A stretch of DNA of 64,000 bases from Allium sativum (Eukaryota; Streptophyta; Magnoliopsida; Asparagales; Amaryllidaceae). The DNA is taken from NCBI GenBank assembly GCA_030737875.1, contig CM060911.1, positions 98,972,599 to 99,036,598 on the forward strand, read 5' to 3'. A program made the translations under genes and the position numbers. The notes beneath the pieces were generated by a model that did no database searches, was not told where the DNA came from, and saw only the letters and a program-made list of their open reading frames with translations. Below, in pieces: positions 1 through 10,447 of this stretch (position 1 is the first letter of the stretch; the number at the start of each line of letters is the position of its first letter).

Positions 1-825
1 CTGTCGCCCCTAGCTAATTACCCCCATTCCGAACACAATGGGATATGTATCGCAAGCTGATTCGACTGTTTGAATCAGTTTTCGTTGAATTTACATTTAA
101 ATCACTATATTGAATTTTAAACGTACATTTCAAATTACCGGGGTCACATACGAACTTTAAAAATTCCTGAAAAATATTTTGTAGCTTCGTATTGACAATA
201 CGGTCCTATCAAAACTAGTTTCGTCGAATTCTGAGACCGTTGGAAAAATGGTCAATTTCCAGTCGATTAAAATCAACTGAAACTGGTCAAACGCGTTTTC
301 CTTTGCCACGCTCACGTACTGATTCAGAAAATTATGAAATTTGGAATCTAGCAATAGTTCGACATCACGGACCCAACAAAGCTGGTTTCGTCGAGATCCG
401 AGGTCATTTGCAAAATGTCTATTTTTAAGGGCCTGAATTCCATAACGACTATTCAGAATTTTCAACTGGACATATCTTTTGATTCTCGCTACGAAATTTT
501 GATCTTTCGGATTCGTTGGAAAGATATCCACAATTAGATCCCATTATTTTTGGTTTCACTAAAATCCGGATTGTTTTGCACCCGGTACATTCAATTGAAG
601 TTTGAAATCGAATTATCGAACTACCGCGCCATTTTCAATTCTATTTATAATTATATATAATTATTTATATTCAAACGACGACGTATATAATATATACGTT
701 CTATTTATATTCAAAAATAAATTTCTCGTCGATATTATTTAAAATAATTCATTTTAAATAATCAAAATTCGCTAAAATTGCCAAAATAAAAATTTTAAAC
801 TGGCCCAGATTTTCGGGTTATTACA
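1..825 (-). mobile_element. Element A1, 3' LTR (partial, cut by window edge)
   Basis: This is the promoter-side end of an LTR on the minus strand. Read on that strand it starts TGTAATAACCCG at 825. It aligns over its whole length with 7834-8657, the matching part of the other A1 LTR. I count five substitutions and one short indel between the two, so A1 is fairly young but older than A2 or G. The purine tract at 826-838 marks this as the 3' LTR. The rest of the LTR and the left target duplication lie outside the window. Confidence 0.93.
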
Positions 826-860
826 ATCTCCCCCACTTAAAACTTTTCGTCCCCGAAAAG
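826..860 (-). promoter_or_regulatory. Polypurine tract and pre-tract hairpin of A1
   Basis: On the minus strand the tract AAGTGGGGGAGAT (838-826) directly abuts the LTR start and would prime plus-strand DNA synthesis. Just upstream, 860-843 forms a hairpin with stem CTTTTCG/CGAAAAG and loop GGGA. The same hairpin occurs in A2, C and, with different paired bases, in G. Confidence 0.85.
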
Positions 861-969
861 GAACAAAGTCGAAAGTGGTTTGATTAATAAGTTCTACATT
901 CGGTCGGGCTTCCATTCTCCAACTTTTCAGTTTCTGAGAATTTTCAAAATTTCAAAAATTTGGCTAACA

Positions 970-1210
970 CCCTAAATTTTTGAAAAATTTCGCCATAACC
1001 TCCCCTGCAATGGGAGCATCGGGGAATTTCAAATAGCTTCCCCGGTCCTTCAGATCTCAAAAAGAAAAAGAAAAAGCCAAGCGGCTAGCCAATAGGCTCA
1101 TAAAATCATCACCCAAACAAAACAGTAAATTATGTAGTAAACATGTACCTATTTGTCGGGCAAACAAATTTTATTCTCTGCTCTAGCCTCCTTGCTATGA
1201 CCTGTTCAAT
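970..1210 (-). repeat. Conserved GCCAAGCGGCTAGCC block (A1 internal copy)
   Basis: This block of about 240 bp contains a gene-sense pyrimidine tract of CTTTTT units, the motif GGCTAGCCGCTTGGC and a GC-rich stem region. Close copies occur in the A2 internal region (about 36890-37140) but within the LTR in B (12895-13135) and G (about 51085-51310 and 58220-58445). Its function is unknown. Confidence 0.75.
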
Positions 1211-1720
1211 ATAAGTATATGTATACGCAAGCAAATGCGACCAATTTTCAATACAATTCAATATTTGATTCAATTAGGCATAATGGTTAAAAATTAGCAA
1301 ACAATTAGGCAAACAACACAAACATCAATCAATTAGTGGATTAACGTTTCAAATTCATAAATTTTTGATACATATACAAATAATCATGTTTTGATGCCAA
1401 TTCACAACAATGTGTTCTAACTATACAAGTTTTGGTTCTCACACCAGCCTAATGGAAATATATAGAAATCACACCTTCGAAATACGAACATAAATACTGA
1501 TGATGTGGCCACATCATCAGAATTATCCCCAGATGTCTAGAATGTGATTCTATATCTATCCAGTATATTAAAACTTCGAATATACGTTCATGACGCATAT
1601 ACGCGAAATCTATATATACTCGATTGTCCATATTCAAAATAAATAAATATGCAAATACGTTTTTAAAACGATTTAAATTTTAAAACAAAATTGTTTTCAT
1701 TGGAAAATTATACTCTTCAC

Positions 1721-1800
1721 ACTCGTTCTAGGATACTACTGATCCTATCTATAACGAGTCATTCTAATTGGATATTACTAATCCAATATCTGATGAATTC
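1721..1800 (-). promoter_or_regulatory. Post-PBS hairpin pair of A1
   Basis: The 39-nt hairpin 1721-1759 has, in element sense, outer stem ACTCGTT/AACGAGT, inner stem TAGGAT/ATCCTA, a 7-nt loop CAGTAGT, and a 5-nt versus 1-nt internal loop. A second inner stem, TTGGAT/ATCCAA with a 7-nt loop, lies nearer the primer site at about 1767-1785. The same 39-nt architecture recurs in A2, B, C and G. Confidence 0.75.
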
Positions 1801-1840
1801 TTTCGTATGGTTCTAATGTGTCTTGTTCTCGAGCTCTGTA

Positions 1841-1860
1841 AACCAAAGCTCTGATACCAA
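1841..1860 (-). promoter_or_regulatory. Primer-binding site of A1 (initiator Met tRNA)
   Basis: The reverse complement reads TTGGTATCAGAGCTTTGG, with the 12-nt core TGGTATCAGAGC matching the 3' end of plant initiator methionine tRNA. It lies two bases inside the LTR boundary at 1862, the expected place for priming minus-strand DNA synthesis. Confidence 0.9.
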
Positions 1861-4800
1861 CTGAAAGAACCCGTAACTTCCCCGTGAAGGAAAGAGCGGA
1901 TACTTTTGAGAACAACACACAAATGAGCGCATACGGAAGAAAATTTCATTGTTATTACAACAATTCCATCAGATACAAGAATATACAGAGTATAAATAAA
2001 TAAATTACATTGGATAAATATCAGAGATTACAATAAATTACATAGCAGCGGAAAATAATACAAAATACAACTGAAAGTGATACACGGATACAGAGCTTTC
2101 CGAGCATCGTTCCAGCTGTTAATCAGGACCCTGTGAATATAAATCTGCAAAACCAAAACTACTAGCTGCCCGTGTGGAAAATAGGGGCACCCAGAGTTTA
2201 TGTTAAAACAATAAACTCCAGGTCAGTCATGTGACTGGTGTGAGAACTAAAACAGTTATTAATCTTTATTTTTAAAGTTAGGTAAATCAAGGGACCACGC
2301 CGTATAACACGGAACGGGTTTCCTCCCAAGAATACCAGTGCATAAAACAAACAGCGCAATGCTAAATAAAGAAAAATGAAGCTGTTATAAGACCCAGGTC
2401 CCATCACACAATGCAACGCAAGCCGGAGGATAGGGTTTTCCCTTATAACAGCCAAAGCATGCTTGATACGTTTAAATCACATTATTTGATACTATTATAG
2501 GTGTATAGTGTCAAAACAATTTCAATCATAAATATCAATCATAGGCGGCATAGCTATCATCTACTATGTCTCCATACTAGTTCTACAATTAAAACCGAAT
2601 TATCACGTATTGGAAATTGGATTCCGTCATGAGCCGAGGCAAGGGGCAAGCTCCTCTCCACGTTCGAGACACTCTAGCAATGCCTCAGGACCCCACTATG
2701 ATCCTTTGGAACCTCCAAGGCCGGTCCTCTCTTACTTTTGAGGATTAGTTATTCCTGAACACACGTTTCCCGGTCCTTACAGACCTATATCCGAGGCGCC
2801 TCATATCCAACAACCACACAGGTGAAAAGTATATAAATGTCAGGGCTGGTAGGTCACTGACACCACCCTAGCTAGAAAGAAACGTCGTGCACTCCTTGGG
2901 TCCGTATCCCGTTTTTGACTCATACCGAGGTGTGAGGCTCGCGAATTCACGTTATACACAAAGCTACGCCACACAGGCCGTGCTTTGATCATCAACCACA
3001 AGACTTTGCTTTTCAACAGAAGCCTTGATCAATTGCCACTTACGCATGCCACACTGGCGATTCATTCCATGCGACTGATGTCCATCGATATACAACCTCT
3101 GAGCTCGTACGTCTCAGAGAAGGGCGTTAAGCAAGAGAATAAATTCTCCGCCGCCAAACAGATGTATATTTAATAGAGATCAATCAACACAGAATAAAAT
3201 CCAATGTCAGACACACAATCCATTTACAAGTTCGTTCTGGGTCTGAACGAAACCGGAGGCGCTTTCCTCGCATATCCATCCATCTCCAAGTACGTCTGGA
3301 CGATCACCGACTGTTTCCCTCATCTTGGGTGTACAGCCCAATCAAGATCATCAGTAATCACCCAAACGATGTGAAGACTTCCGGTCTTCGACCACCGTCT
3401 TCATCTTCGACATCTCGTCGAATCGATTATCCAGAATGGATATAAACCCGGCCTTTCTGAATAACCCACGTATATAGTAAACAAATGTTACACAAACACA
3501 ACAAACGCCTCATTCCAATTCAGAATATTCTTTTATTCACAAAATCACATTCTTAGGGAAAGGTTCCCATTAATCTTATCAAAGATAAATTCTTCTAAAT
3601 TTATTCTTCAATCCTCCTTTGGATATCATTTCTAACTAGTCGGGATTAACGAACCACACCGAAGTAATTATTTATTTTATTTCCCAATCCCAACCTATAT
3701 ATCCCATGGAGCAAAACTGGTGATACTCCATATCTAACACCACGGTGTTATCGGTAAAATTAATTACCATTTCACGTTCAAATCTAATTAAAGATTTAAC
3801 TATCGCATTGGAGCAAAACTGGTGGTACTCCATTCTCGATCACTTTTCTGATTTGATAATTTAAATTATCAATTCACATTTTAATCTAATTAAAGATTCA
3901 TTAAAACTCCACTTAGTTTTAATCTTTTCAGAAATCGATATCTTGCCTTTAACTGGGTTAAAGAACCAATGTTTTCTAAAACACGATTCACGATAAACCC
4001 AAATCACATTTGATATTAAATACAAGGCTCTGAATAGAAAATATACCGGCTTATATTCAATATCAAATTCTGAAACCAACAAATATCGTATTGGAAATAA
4101 CGATATAAAATATATCTTTCAAATTCCCATAACAATATCTGTATAGTCACGAAATCCAACATCGAAATATTCCGAAGATAATTTCGATTCAACTCCAGTC
4201 CAATTCACGTATTGGAAATATTGATTATTTTCAAAATCACTTTCAAATTCAATTTATTTATTTCAAAAATAAATTGATTTTAATTCTAGTTCCAAACTAG
4301 TTCATTTCGATAGAAATCTATTTTTACCTATTCAAATGTGGAATTTTCCAGCCCAATTCTTTCCAATTCACATATTATAATTTTACACAAATTATAGATA
4401 TTTTTAATAATTTTATCAAGGCCCGTACAGTCGATTTCCATCAACGGCCATCGAACTGCACTTACAGCGACCTTTTCTGAAATTGATTTGGACATAATTC
4501 CAAATCCAACCGTTAGATTTCAAATTTCTAATATTCATTGGAAAGCTCTTTTCGATACGAACCCAACGGCTCCGGTTTCAGGAGAATCCGACGGTCGGAT
4601 CTCCCGCAACGTCCGTTTGAAATAAATGGTCGAAATTCACGAACTGCCGCGGCGCGGCGCGTTCTATTCAGGCCATTATATTATATATATAATATATATA
4701 ATATATCTTTCGTCGATTTCTATTTAAAACGAATTTTATAAATCGTTTTAAAATTGTTTCAAAAGCAATTTCAACTTTCTTTTCAATTCAAATCAAAATT

Positions 4801-4889
4801 GAATTCTTCTTTATAAATTCGTTTTAAAATTCATTTCTATTCAATTCAAATTTTAATTCAATTTGAATTCATTTCAACTCACTTTCAAT

Positions 4890-5337
4890 TCAATTCGAAA
4901 TCGTTTTCAATTCAATTCATTTCGAAATCGTTTTCAATTCAATTCATTTCGAAATCGTTTTCAATTCAATTCATTTCGAAATCGTTTTCAATTCAATTCA
5001 TTTCGAAATCGTTTTCAATTCAATTCATTTCGAAATCGTTTTCAATTCAATTCATTTCGAAATCGTTTTCAATTCAATTTAATTCGAAATCGTTTTCAAT
5101 TCAATTCATTTCGAAATCGTTTTCAATTCAGTTCATTTCGAAATCGTTTTCAATTCATTTCGAAATAGTTTTCAATTCAATTCATTTCGAAATCGTTTTC
5201 AATTCAATTCATTTCGAAATCGTTTTCAATTCAATTCATTTCGAAATCGTTTTCAATTCAATTCATTTCGAAATCGTTTTCAATTCAATTCATTTCGAAA
5301 TCGTTTTCAATTCAATTCATTTCGAAATCGTTTTCCT
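4890..5337. repeat. 27-bp minisatellite in A1 LTR
   Basis: About 16-17 tandem units of 27 bp contain the palindrome TTTCGAAA. Because 27 is divisible by 3, the array is open in several frames and encodes a nine-residue repeat, which explains the open frame at 4863-5168; I see no reason to regard it as a gene. The same array has only about nine units in each A2 LTR. Confidence 0.92.
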
Positions 5338-5583
5338 TTCAATTCGAATTTACCTTCTATTTGATTCAATTCGAATTCGTTTCAAATTGATTTCAATTCA
5401 ATTTCAGTTCATTTTAAATTTCAATTTAATTAATTTCGAAATCACTTTTCAATATTCATTATACAACGAATAAAATCGATATAAATATCGTTCGCGTCAA
5501 AATAACGTATCTCTAATCAACACGGATTTATATTTTCAAAACTTCTATATTCTATCCAACAAATGAATATTTATACCATTCAA

Positions 5584-5945
5584 CACATGAATCTATATTT
5601 CTTTCAACACACGACTAATCTCAACACATGAGTACTGTCAACACATCACTATCTTTGTTATGTAAAATATTTTATAAAACTATGGTATCTATCATTTGAT
5701 TTTTAATTAGACTTCTACTGGGAAGTAGTTCTAATTTTAAATGTGATAAAGATGTAATTTATTTTATTCAAAATATTTTACTCAACACATGAATAGTTTC
5801 AACACATGATCATCGTCAACACATGACTATTTTTATATTCAACACATGAATTTTCTTTTATAATATTCATTGTTTTCCCGATTGGAATGAGGCCCAATCA
5901 ATCACCATATAATGTTAATTATATGGATTCCATACAACACATGTA
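5584..5945. repeat. Cluster of AACACATG motifs in A1 LTR
   Basis: Seven copies of AACACATG (reverse complement CATGTGTT) are scattered over about 360 bp, with a few one-base variants. CATGTG/CACATG is a core recognised by plant MYC-type bHLH and NAC factors. The cluster is A1-specific: the A2 LTRs have one such copy here and a 15-bp AT-rich repeat instead. B has four copies at 13540-13720. Confidence 0.6.
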
Positions 5946-7329
5946 TATAATAGCATTGAAAAATAATCAATCATCAACCAAAGTGCACTACACTGTATAA
6001 GCATCAAATATAGATATCTGACGCTTATAACAGCCTGTCAATCAATCTATCGACATATTTAATCAATCAGGATGAGTGAACTTCAAATTTCATCCCAACA
6101 CCCGTGTGGGGTTTCAAACAATCAAACACAGATTTTATTTGTGCAGTTGGGCGATGTGTAAAATTTATCGACCCAATCAATATCAGTCAAATCAGTGTAT
6201 ATAAACAAATCGGCCGATTTGTTTATAAATATTTTATTTATTCACATTCACGTTAAAAATTATATTTTTAACGATAAAATATTCTATTTCAACACTTGAA
6301 TTTCTATTCATTTTATTTACACAATAAAAATGATATTTTTGTTTTTCTAACATATTTTAGAAAATTTCGGCGGCATAACGGCACGATACTAGAAACGGGA
6401 TAAGGCCTAGCCTTGACCCCGGTCTAATAATGGCCACCGCCATACCCATATTAATCAAATCACTTTCGTTATGCAAACCACAAAATTTGGAGTAAGAGTC
6501 TAACCTAGCCTTACTCCTTCGCCTTATAATGGCGCACGTCTAATCCTAACCCATTTATCGATTCGATTTTCCACACCACAAACCACATTCAAACCAATAT
6601 CGCAATCAATCACCAAACAGCCAAACAAACAAGTCCATGGTCTGTGGACGATTGTGACGGGTGCTACTAAACACCGTCTGCATCCTAGTATATATATATA
6701 TATATAACTAGAAAAAGAAGTTTAGAGTGAGAAGTTCTCACCGATAGCTATCCAATACCACGGCTCTCCTATTGTAGAGATCTTCGTCGTTCTCGCCCTT
6801 TTTGTCAGCTTCGTTGTCGTAGCAACTACATATGTAAAAATCGAATTTTTACTTCGCTATTCAATATATAAAAATCGAAGTTTTACTTTGCTATGTTATA
6901 TAGATAAAAATAAATTCTATTTTTACATCGTTGTCATCTATATAAAGATCTCGCCTTTTCAACTATAAAGATTTCTCCTTTTCAAATATAAAGACTTTAT
7001 CTTTTCAAAAATATAGATTTTATCGTTATGAAAATCACCACTTTATTTTCAAACCAAAGTTGTTTTTATTTTCAAACCAAAGTTGTTTTTATTTTCAAAC
7101 CATTAAAAATCATATTTTTAACTATGCTAAAATCGTGTTTCTAAAACACCGATATATTTATAAAGTTCGTATTTTTACAACAGGGATATACAACCAAAAA
7201 CCATATTTTTAAACTAATCTTTTTATTTATTCCAATTACAAAGACAAAACTGATTTTTTTTATACAGTAATTATATTTTAAAATAGAAATAAATTGAAAT
7301 AAATGTAAATAAAATAAATAAGAAAACAA

Positions 7330-7690
7330 AACTTACTGTTTTTCGGGTCAGGGGTGGTGTTTGTTGGTCGGCGTGGGTGGCAGCGGCTCCCTTCAGACAT
7401 CAGTGGACTGACATCGGCGGTGGGGCCTGCATTGGCTGTCGCGGCTGCTCAGGAGGGGGAGAGGTTGGACGTCGGAGTGGTGGGGGTTAGTGTAGGTGGT
7501 GGAGCAGGGGAGGAAGGCGTTGCGGTGGGTTCAGGCGATTCGGGATTCAAAAGGGGGTAACGGGTCTCGTGGGTTCGACGAAGGGGGAGGACGGTTGGAG
7601 GGCGCCGAAGGGGTCTAGGTCGGCGGTGGGGGATCGATCGGAGGAGCGACGAGCTCCTCCGCCCCCTTTTCTCTCGCCTCTCCCTTTTTT
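7330..7690 (-). promoter_or_regulatory. GC-rich leader segment of A1 LTR
   Basis: This GC-rich block, unlike the AT-rich DNA around it, is preceded in element sense by AT-rich and pyrimidine-rich DNA and followed by a consensus donor-like GTAAGT (7336-7331). The same layout occurs in A2, B and, without a clear donor, E. I read it as a possible transcript leader. The open frame on the other strand (7354-7560) is low complexity and unlikely to be a gene. Confidence 0.45.
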
Positions 7691-8657
7691 TTTATTTAAT
7701 TCGATTTCTAAACTGAGAATAAGGGGGGCTACTTGTTTTTAAGGGGAAGGGTTATATTTTTTTTATTTTAATTTAATTATTTAATTCAATTTAAAGTTGA
7801 CTTTCCGTTTTAACTCGAAATCAAGCCCACCGACTGTCGCCCCTAGCTAATTACCCCCATTCCGAACACAATGGGATATGTATCGCAAGCTGATTCGACT
7901 GTTTGAATCAGTTTTCGTTGAATTTACATTTAAATCACTATATTGAATTTTAAACGTACATTTCAAATTACCGGGGTCACATACGAACTTTAAAAATTCC
8001 TGAAAAATATTTTGTAGCTTCGTATTGACAATACGGTCCTATCAAAACTAGTTTCGTCGAATTCTGAGACCGTTGGAAAAATGGTCAATTTCCAGTCGAT
8101 TAAAATCAACTGAAACTGGTCAAATGCGTTTTCCTTTGCCACGCTCACATACTGATTCAGAAAATTATGAAATTTGGAATCTAGCAATAGTTCGACATCA
8201 CGGACCCAACAAAACTGGTTTCGTCGAGATCCGAGGTCATTTGCAAAATGTCTATTTTTAAGGGCCTGAATTCCATAGCGACTATTCAGAATTTTCAACT
8301 AGACATATCTTTTGATTCTCGCTACGAAATTTTGATCTTTCGGATTCGTTGGAAAGATATCCACAATTAGATCCCATTATTTTTGGTTTCACTAAAATCC
8401 GGATTGTTTTGCACCCGGTACATTCAATTGAAGTTTGAAATCGAATTATCGAACTACCGCGCCATTTTCAATTCTATTTATAATTATATATAATTATTTA
8501 TATTCAAACGACGACGTATATAATATATACGTTCTATTTATATTCAAAAATAAATTTCTCGTCGATATTATTTAAATAATTCATTTTAAATAATCAAAAT
8601 TCGCTAAAATTGCCAAAATAAAAATTTTAAACTGGCCCAGATTTTCGGGTTATTACA

Positions 8658-8909
8658 GTGAACTACCGGCCTTGCATTCGGAATTAAAGCAATTTTGAAA
8701 TCTATTTCTCTTTGCGGAGGTAAGCGAACAACTTCCTCGAACACATCCGCATAGTTCTTGACGACAGGAATATCTTTGATGAGGTCAGGAATATTCTCTG
8801 CGACCTCAGGGATATTTTCTATTTGAGCTGGAGAAACATCGAGAGCTGACCAGAAATCTTTTCTATTTGAAGTTGGGCCTTCACATGGTATGGTTATATA
8901 ATTTCCCAA
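8658..8909 (-). pseudogene. pol: B pol fragment: start of reverse transcriptase, truncated by A1
   Basis: These 84 codons continue the gag-protease frame after one TAA at 8910-8912. The segment contains the conserved lead-in to a Ty3/gypsy RT: a VFEEV-like motif, LPPQREIDF and an I-P-N-A-R-P stretch. RT copies the RNA genome into DNA. The frame then runs straight into A1's LTR, so the last 17 codons of the open frame (to 8604) are LTR sequence, not protease or RT. No catalytic YxDD box is present; it would lie beyond the insertion. No ATG precedes it, and the in-frame stop suggests decay or, less likely, readthrough. Confidence 0.85.
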
Positions 8910-10193
8910 TTATGCTTTTGCCTTTACAACTCTCTCGGCGCATTTAACTTCCGCTTCATATTTGGTTAGCCAATCCAATCCCAGAATAAGATCGAATTCA
9001 TTAAAATTCATGACGATAGAGATTATAGGGAATTTATTACAAGAAAAAGAGACAGGTACTGCACAGATCCAACTGAGATTGATGGAACCCCCAACTGGAT
9101 TTTGGACAGTCATTGGCTCTTTGAGCTTTCTCAAATTCAAATCCAGCTTCTTGACTACACTCTTTGCAATAAAGCTTCGTGACACGCCTATGTCAAACAG
9201 TACTTTAACTGGAATGTTTTTGACAGTAAGCGTGCCTTCTAAAACATCAGATCTTCCCTGATTATCTGTGGGCGCCGAGGTTTCTGCTACTTCATTTATT
9301 TGAGCCCCCTTGGTTGCCTTTAACAGCCGGCAATCCTGTTTTACATGGCCAAACCGATGGCAAATGCTGCATTCTCTAGTCTCTTGAAACTTCTTAATAG
9401 ACTCAGATCCTTCCTTTCTTTGTTTCTTTAGAGATCGGCAACTTATCGAGAGATGTCCTTGCTTATTGCAGTTAGAGCATACAGTTGTCGTTACTAGTTT
9501 CTTCTCTGATTTGGCCCTTTTTCTCTTGGCACTGGCCTTCTTACTGATCTCAGACATTGTACTTGCCTCAGGAATATCAGTTTCCGACTCTGCTATGTCA
9601 CTACAACAAACTTCTTCTTCGTCGCGCAACATTCCTTTCTTGTCTAGATCTTCGTATTGATAAGCCATATAAATCATTTCTGGGAAAGGAAGCTTCACAT
9701 GCCCCAATACTTTATTCCGGTATTTCCTTTGAAGCCCGTGAATAAATCTCAAATTTTTCCTCTTTAGGTCTTGAATTAGATGAGGAGCAAAGTGAGAAAG
9801 TTCATTGAATTTCTTATGATATTCGGGAATTGTCATGTCTCCTTGTATCAGATAAGAAAATTCATCGCATAATCGCTCAGTTGCTTCGGGAGGAGTAAAT
9901 CTTTCTAAGAAAATCACTTTGAATCTGCCCCAGGTGATATCACCTTCTGGATTATTTTCAATAACTGAATCCCACCAAAACAAAGCTTCATCTTTAAGTG
10001 CCCAGGAGGCCAGTAATCTTTTCTGGTCATCCCTCAGCTTTAATGCTTCGAAGATTTTCTCAGCCGAACGAATCCAAGCTTGTGTCTTCATAATAGATTC
10101 TTCACCAGAGAACGGTATTCCACCCATATTTCGATATTTGATTAATAGGGCCTCAATATCCGGTTCTGCATTCCTTCTATTTCTGACATTCAT
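8910..10193 (-). pseudogene. gag-pro: B gag-protease (427 aa), probably inactive
   Basis: This encodes the capsid/nucleocapsid protein plus aspartic protease of a Ty3/gypsy element; Gag assembles the particle that packages element RNA. Residues about 40-190 form a retrotransposon Gag domain, with a conserved FLERFTPPEA segment at 95-104. A lysine/arginine-rich stretch follows (218-232), then two CCHC zinc knuckles: C239, C242, H247, C252 and C275, C278, H283, C288. The protease core is at 320-410, with the later LILGLDWL motif at 402-409. The active-site triplet reads D-I-G (334-336) instead of D-T/S-G, so protease activity is doubtful. The frame ends at a TAA that separates it from RT in the same frame. 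The ATG at 10193 follows a leader of 254 bp after the LTR. Confidence 0.9.
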
Positions 10194-10447
10194 TTTTCTA
10201 GTACTTCTACAAATGGCAGATCAAGTGTCAGGTCACAGAAAAGGTATTTTAAAATATAGAGACAAATACTTGAAGTGTAAATGTGTCTATCGAGGTGTAA
10301 TTTCATTCTGCTTTACTCATACTAGGATATTACTGATCCTATCTGTATAGAGTTACCCGTCCTAGAACACTTCTGGTTCTATTTCTGACGAGTTCGTTCT
10401 AATGTTGTATTCCAGAACTAAGCTTAACCAAAGCTCTAATACCACGT
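10194..10447 (-). other. B untranslated leader between LTR and gag
   Basis: This 254-bp stretch holds the primer site and two 39-nt hairpins (10355-10393 and 10315-10353). The first has inner stem TAGAAC/GTTCTA and outer stem ACTCGTC/GACGGGT; the second has TAGGAT/ATCCTA with a weaker outer stem. Retroelement packaging and dimerisation signals usually lie here. Confidence 0.75.
10428..10444 (-). promoter_or_regulatory. Primer-binding site of B (one mismatch)
   Basis: The minus strand reads TGGTATTAGAGCTTTGG, three bases inside the LTR end at 10448. Compared with TGGTATCAGAGC it has one C-to-T change, typical of cytosine deamination in an ageing, methylated copy. Confidence 0.85.

Larger units (their letters stand above)
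826..1861 (-). mobile_element. Element A1 internal region, non-coding (1.04 kb)
   Basis: This is everything between the two A1 LTRs. It holds a primer-binding site, a hairpin pair, a conserved block (about 970-1210) and a purine tract, but no gag or pol. Small open frames such as 1449-1637 are not kept in frame in the sister element A2 (36253-37278), so I do not call them genes. A true autonomous Ty3/gypsy element would need about 4-5 kb here. A1 therefore depends on proteins from elsewhere. Confidence 0.9.
1862..8657 (-). mobile_element. Element A1, 5' LTR (6,796 bp)
   Basis: The LTR runs from TG at 1862 to TTACA at 8657 on the plus strand; in element sense it begins TGTAATAACCCG and ends TTCA. 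It is homologous over most of its length to the A2 LTRs. In element order it holds a motif pair near the start, an AT-rich and pyrimidine-rich promoter-like segment (about 7715-7800), a GC-rich leader ending in a GTAAGT site at 7331-7336, hairpin-rich AT DNA, an AACACATG cluster, a 27-bp minisatellite, the ATCCGAC palindrome (4586-4600) and a conserved 3' block. The base pairs after it (GTGAA, 8658-8662) are the expected target duplication, but the other copy is off-window. Short open frames inside are not conserved as proteins. Confidence 0.93.

Noticed and set aside
157..531. Conserved frame at LTR starts (also 7990-8298, 15547-15831, 29934-30188, 37685-37939)
   Set aside because: Similar in A and B through common descent of the LTR, but frame-broken in D and E; lies in the presumed promoter-upstream region.
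4863..5168. Nine-residue repeat 'protein' (also 32528-32851 and 40282-40605)
   Set aside because: It is the translation of a 27-bp minisatellite, open because the period is a multiple of three; no other coding sign.
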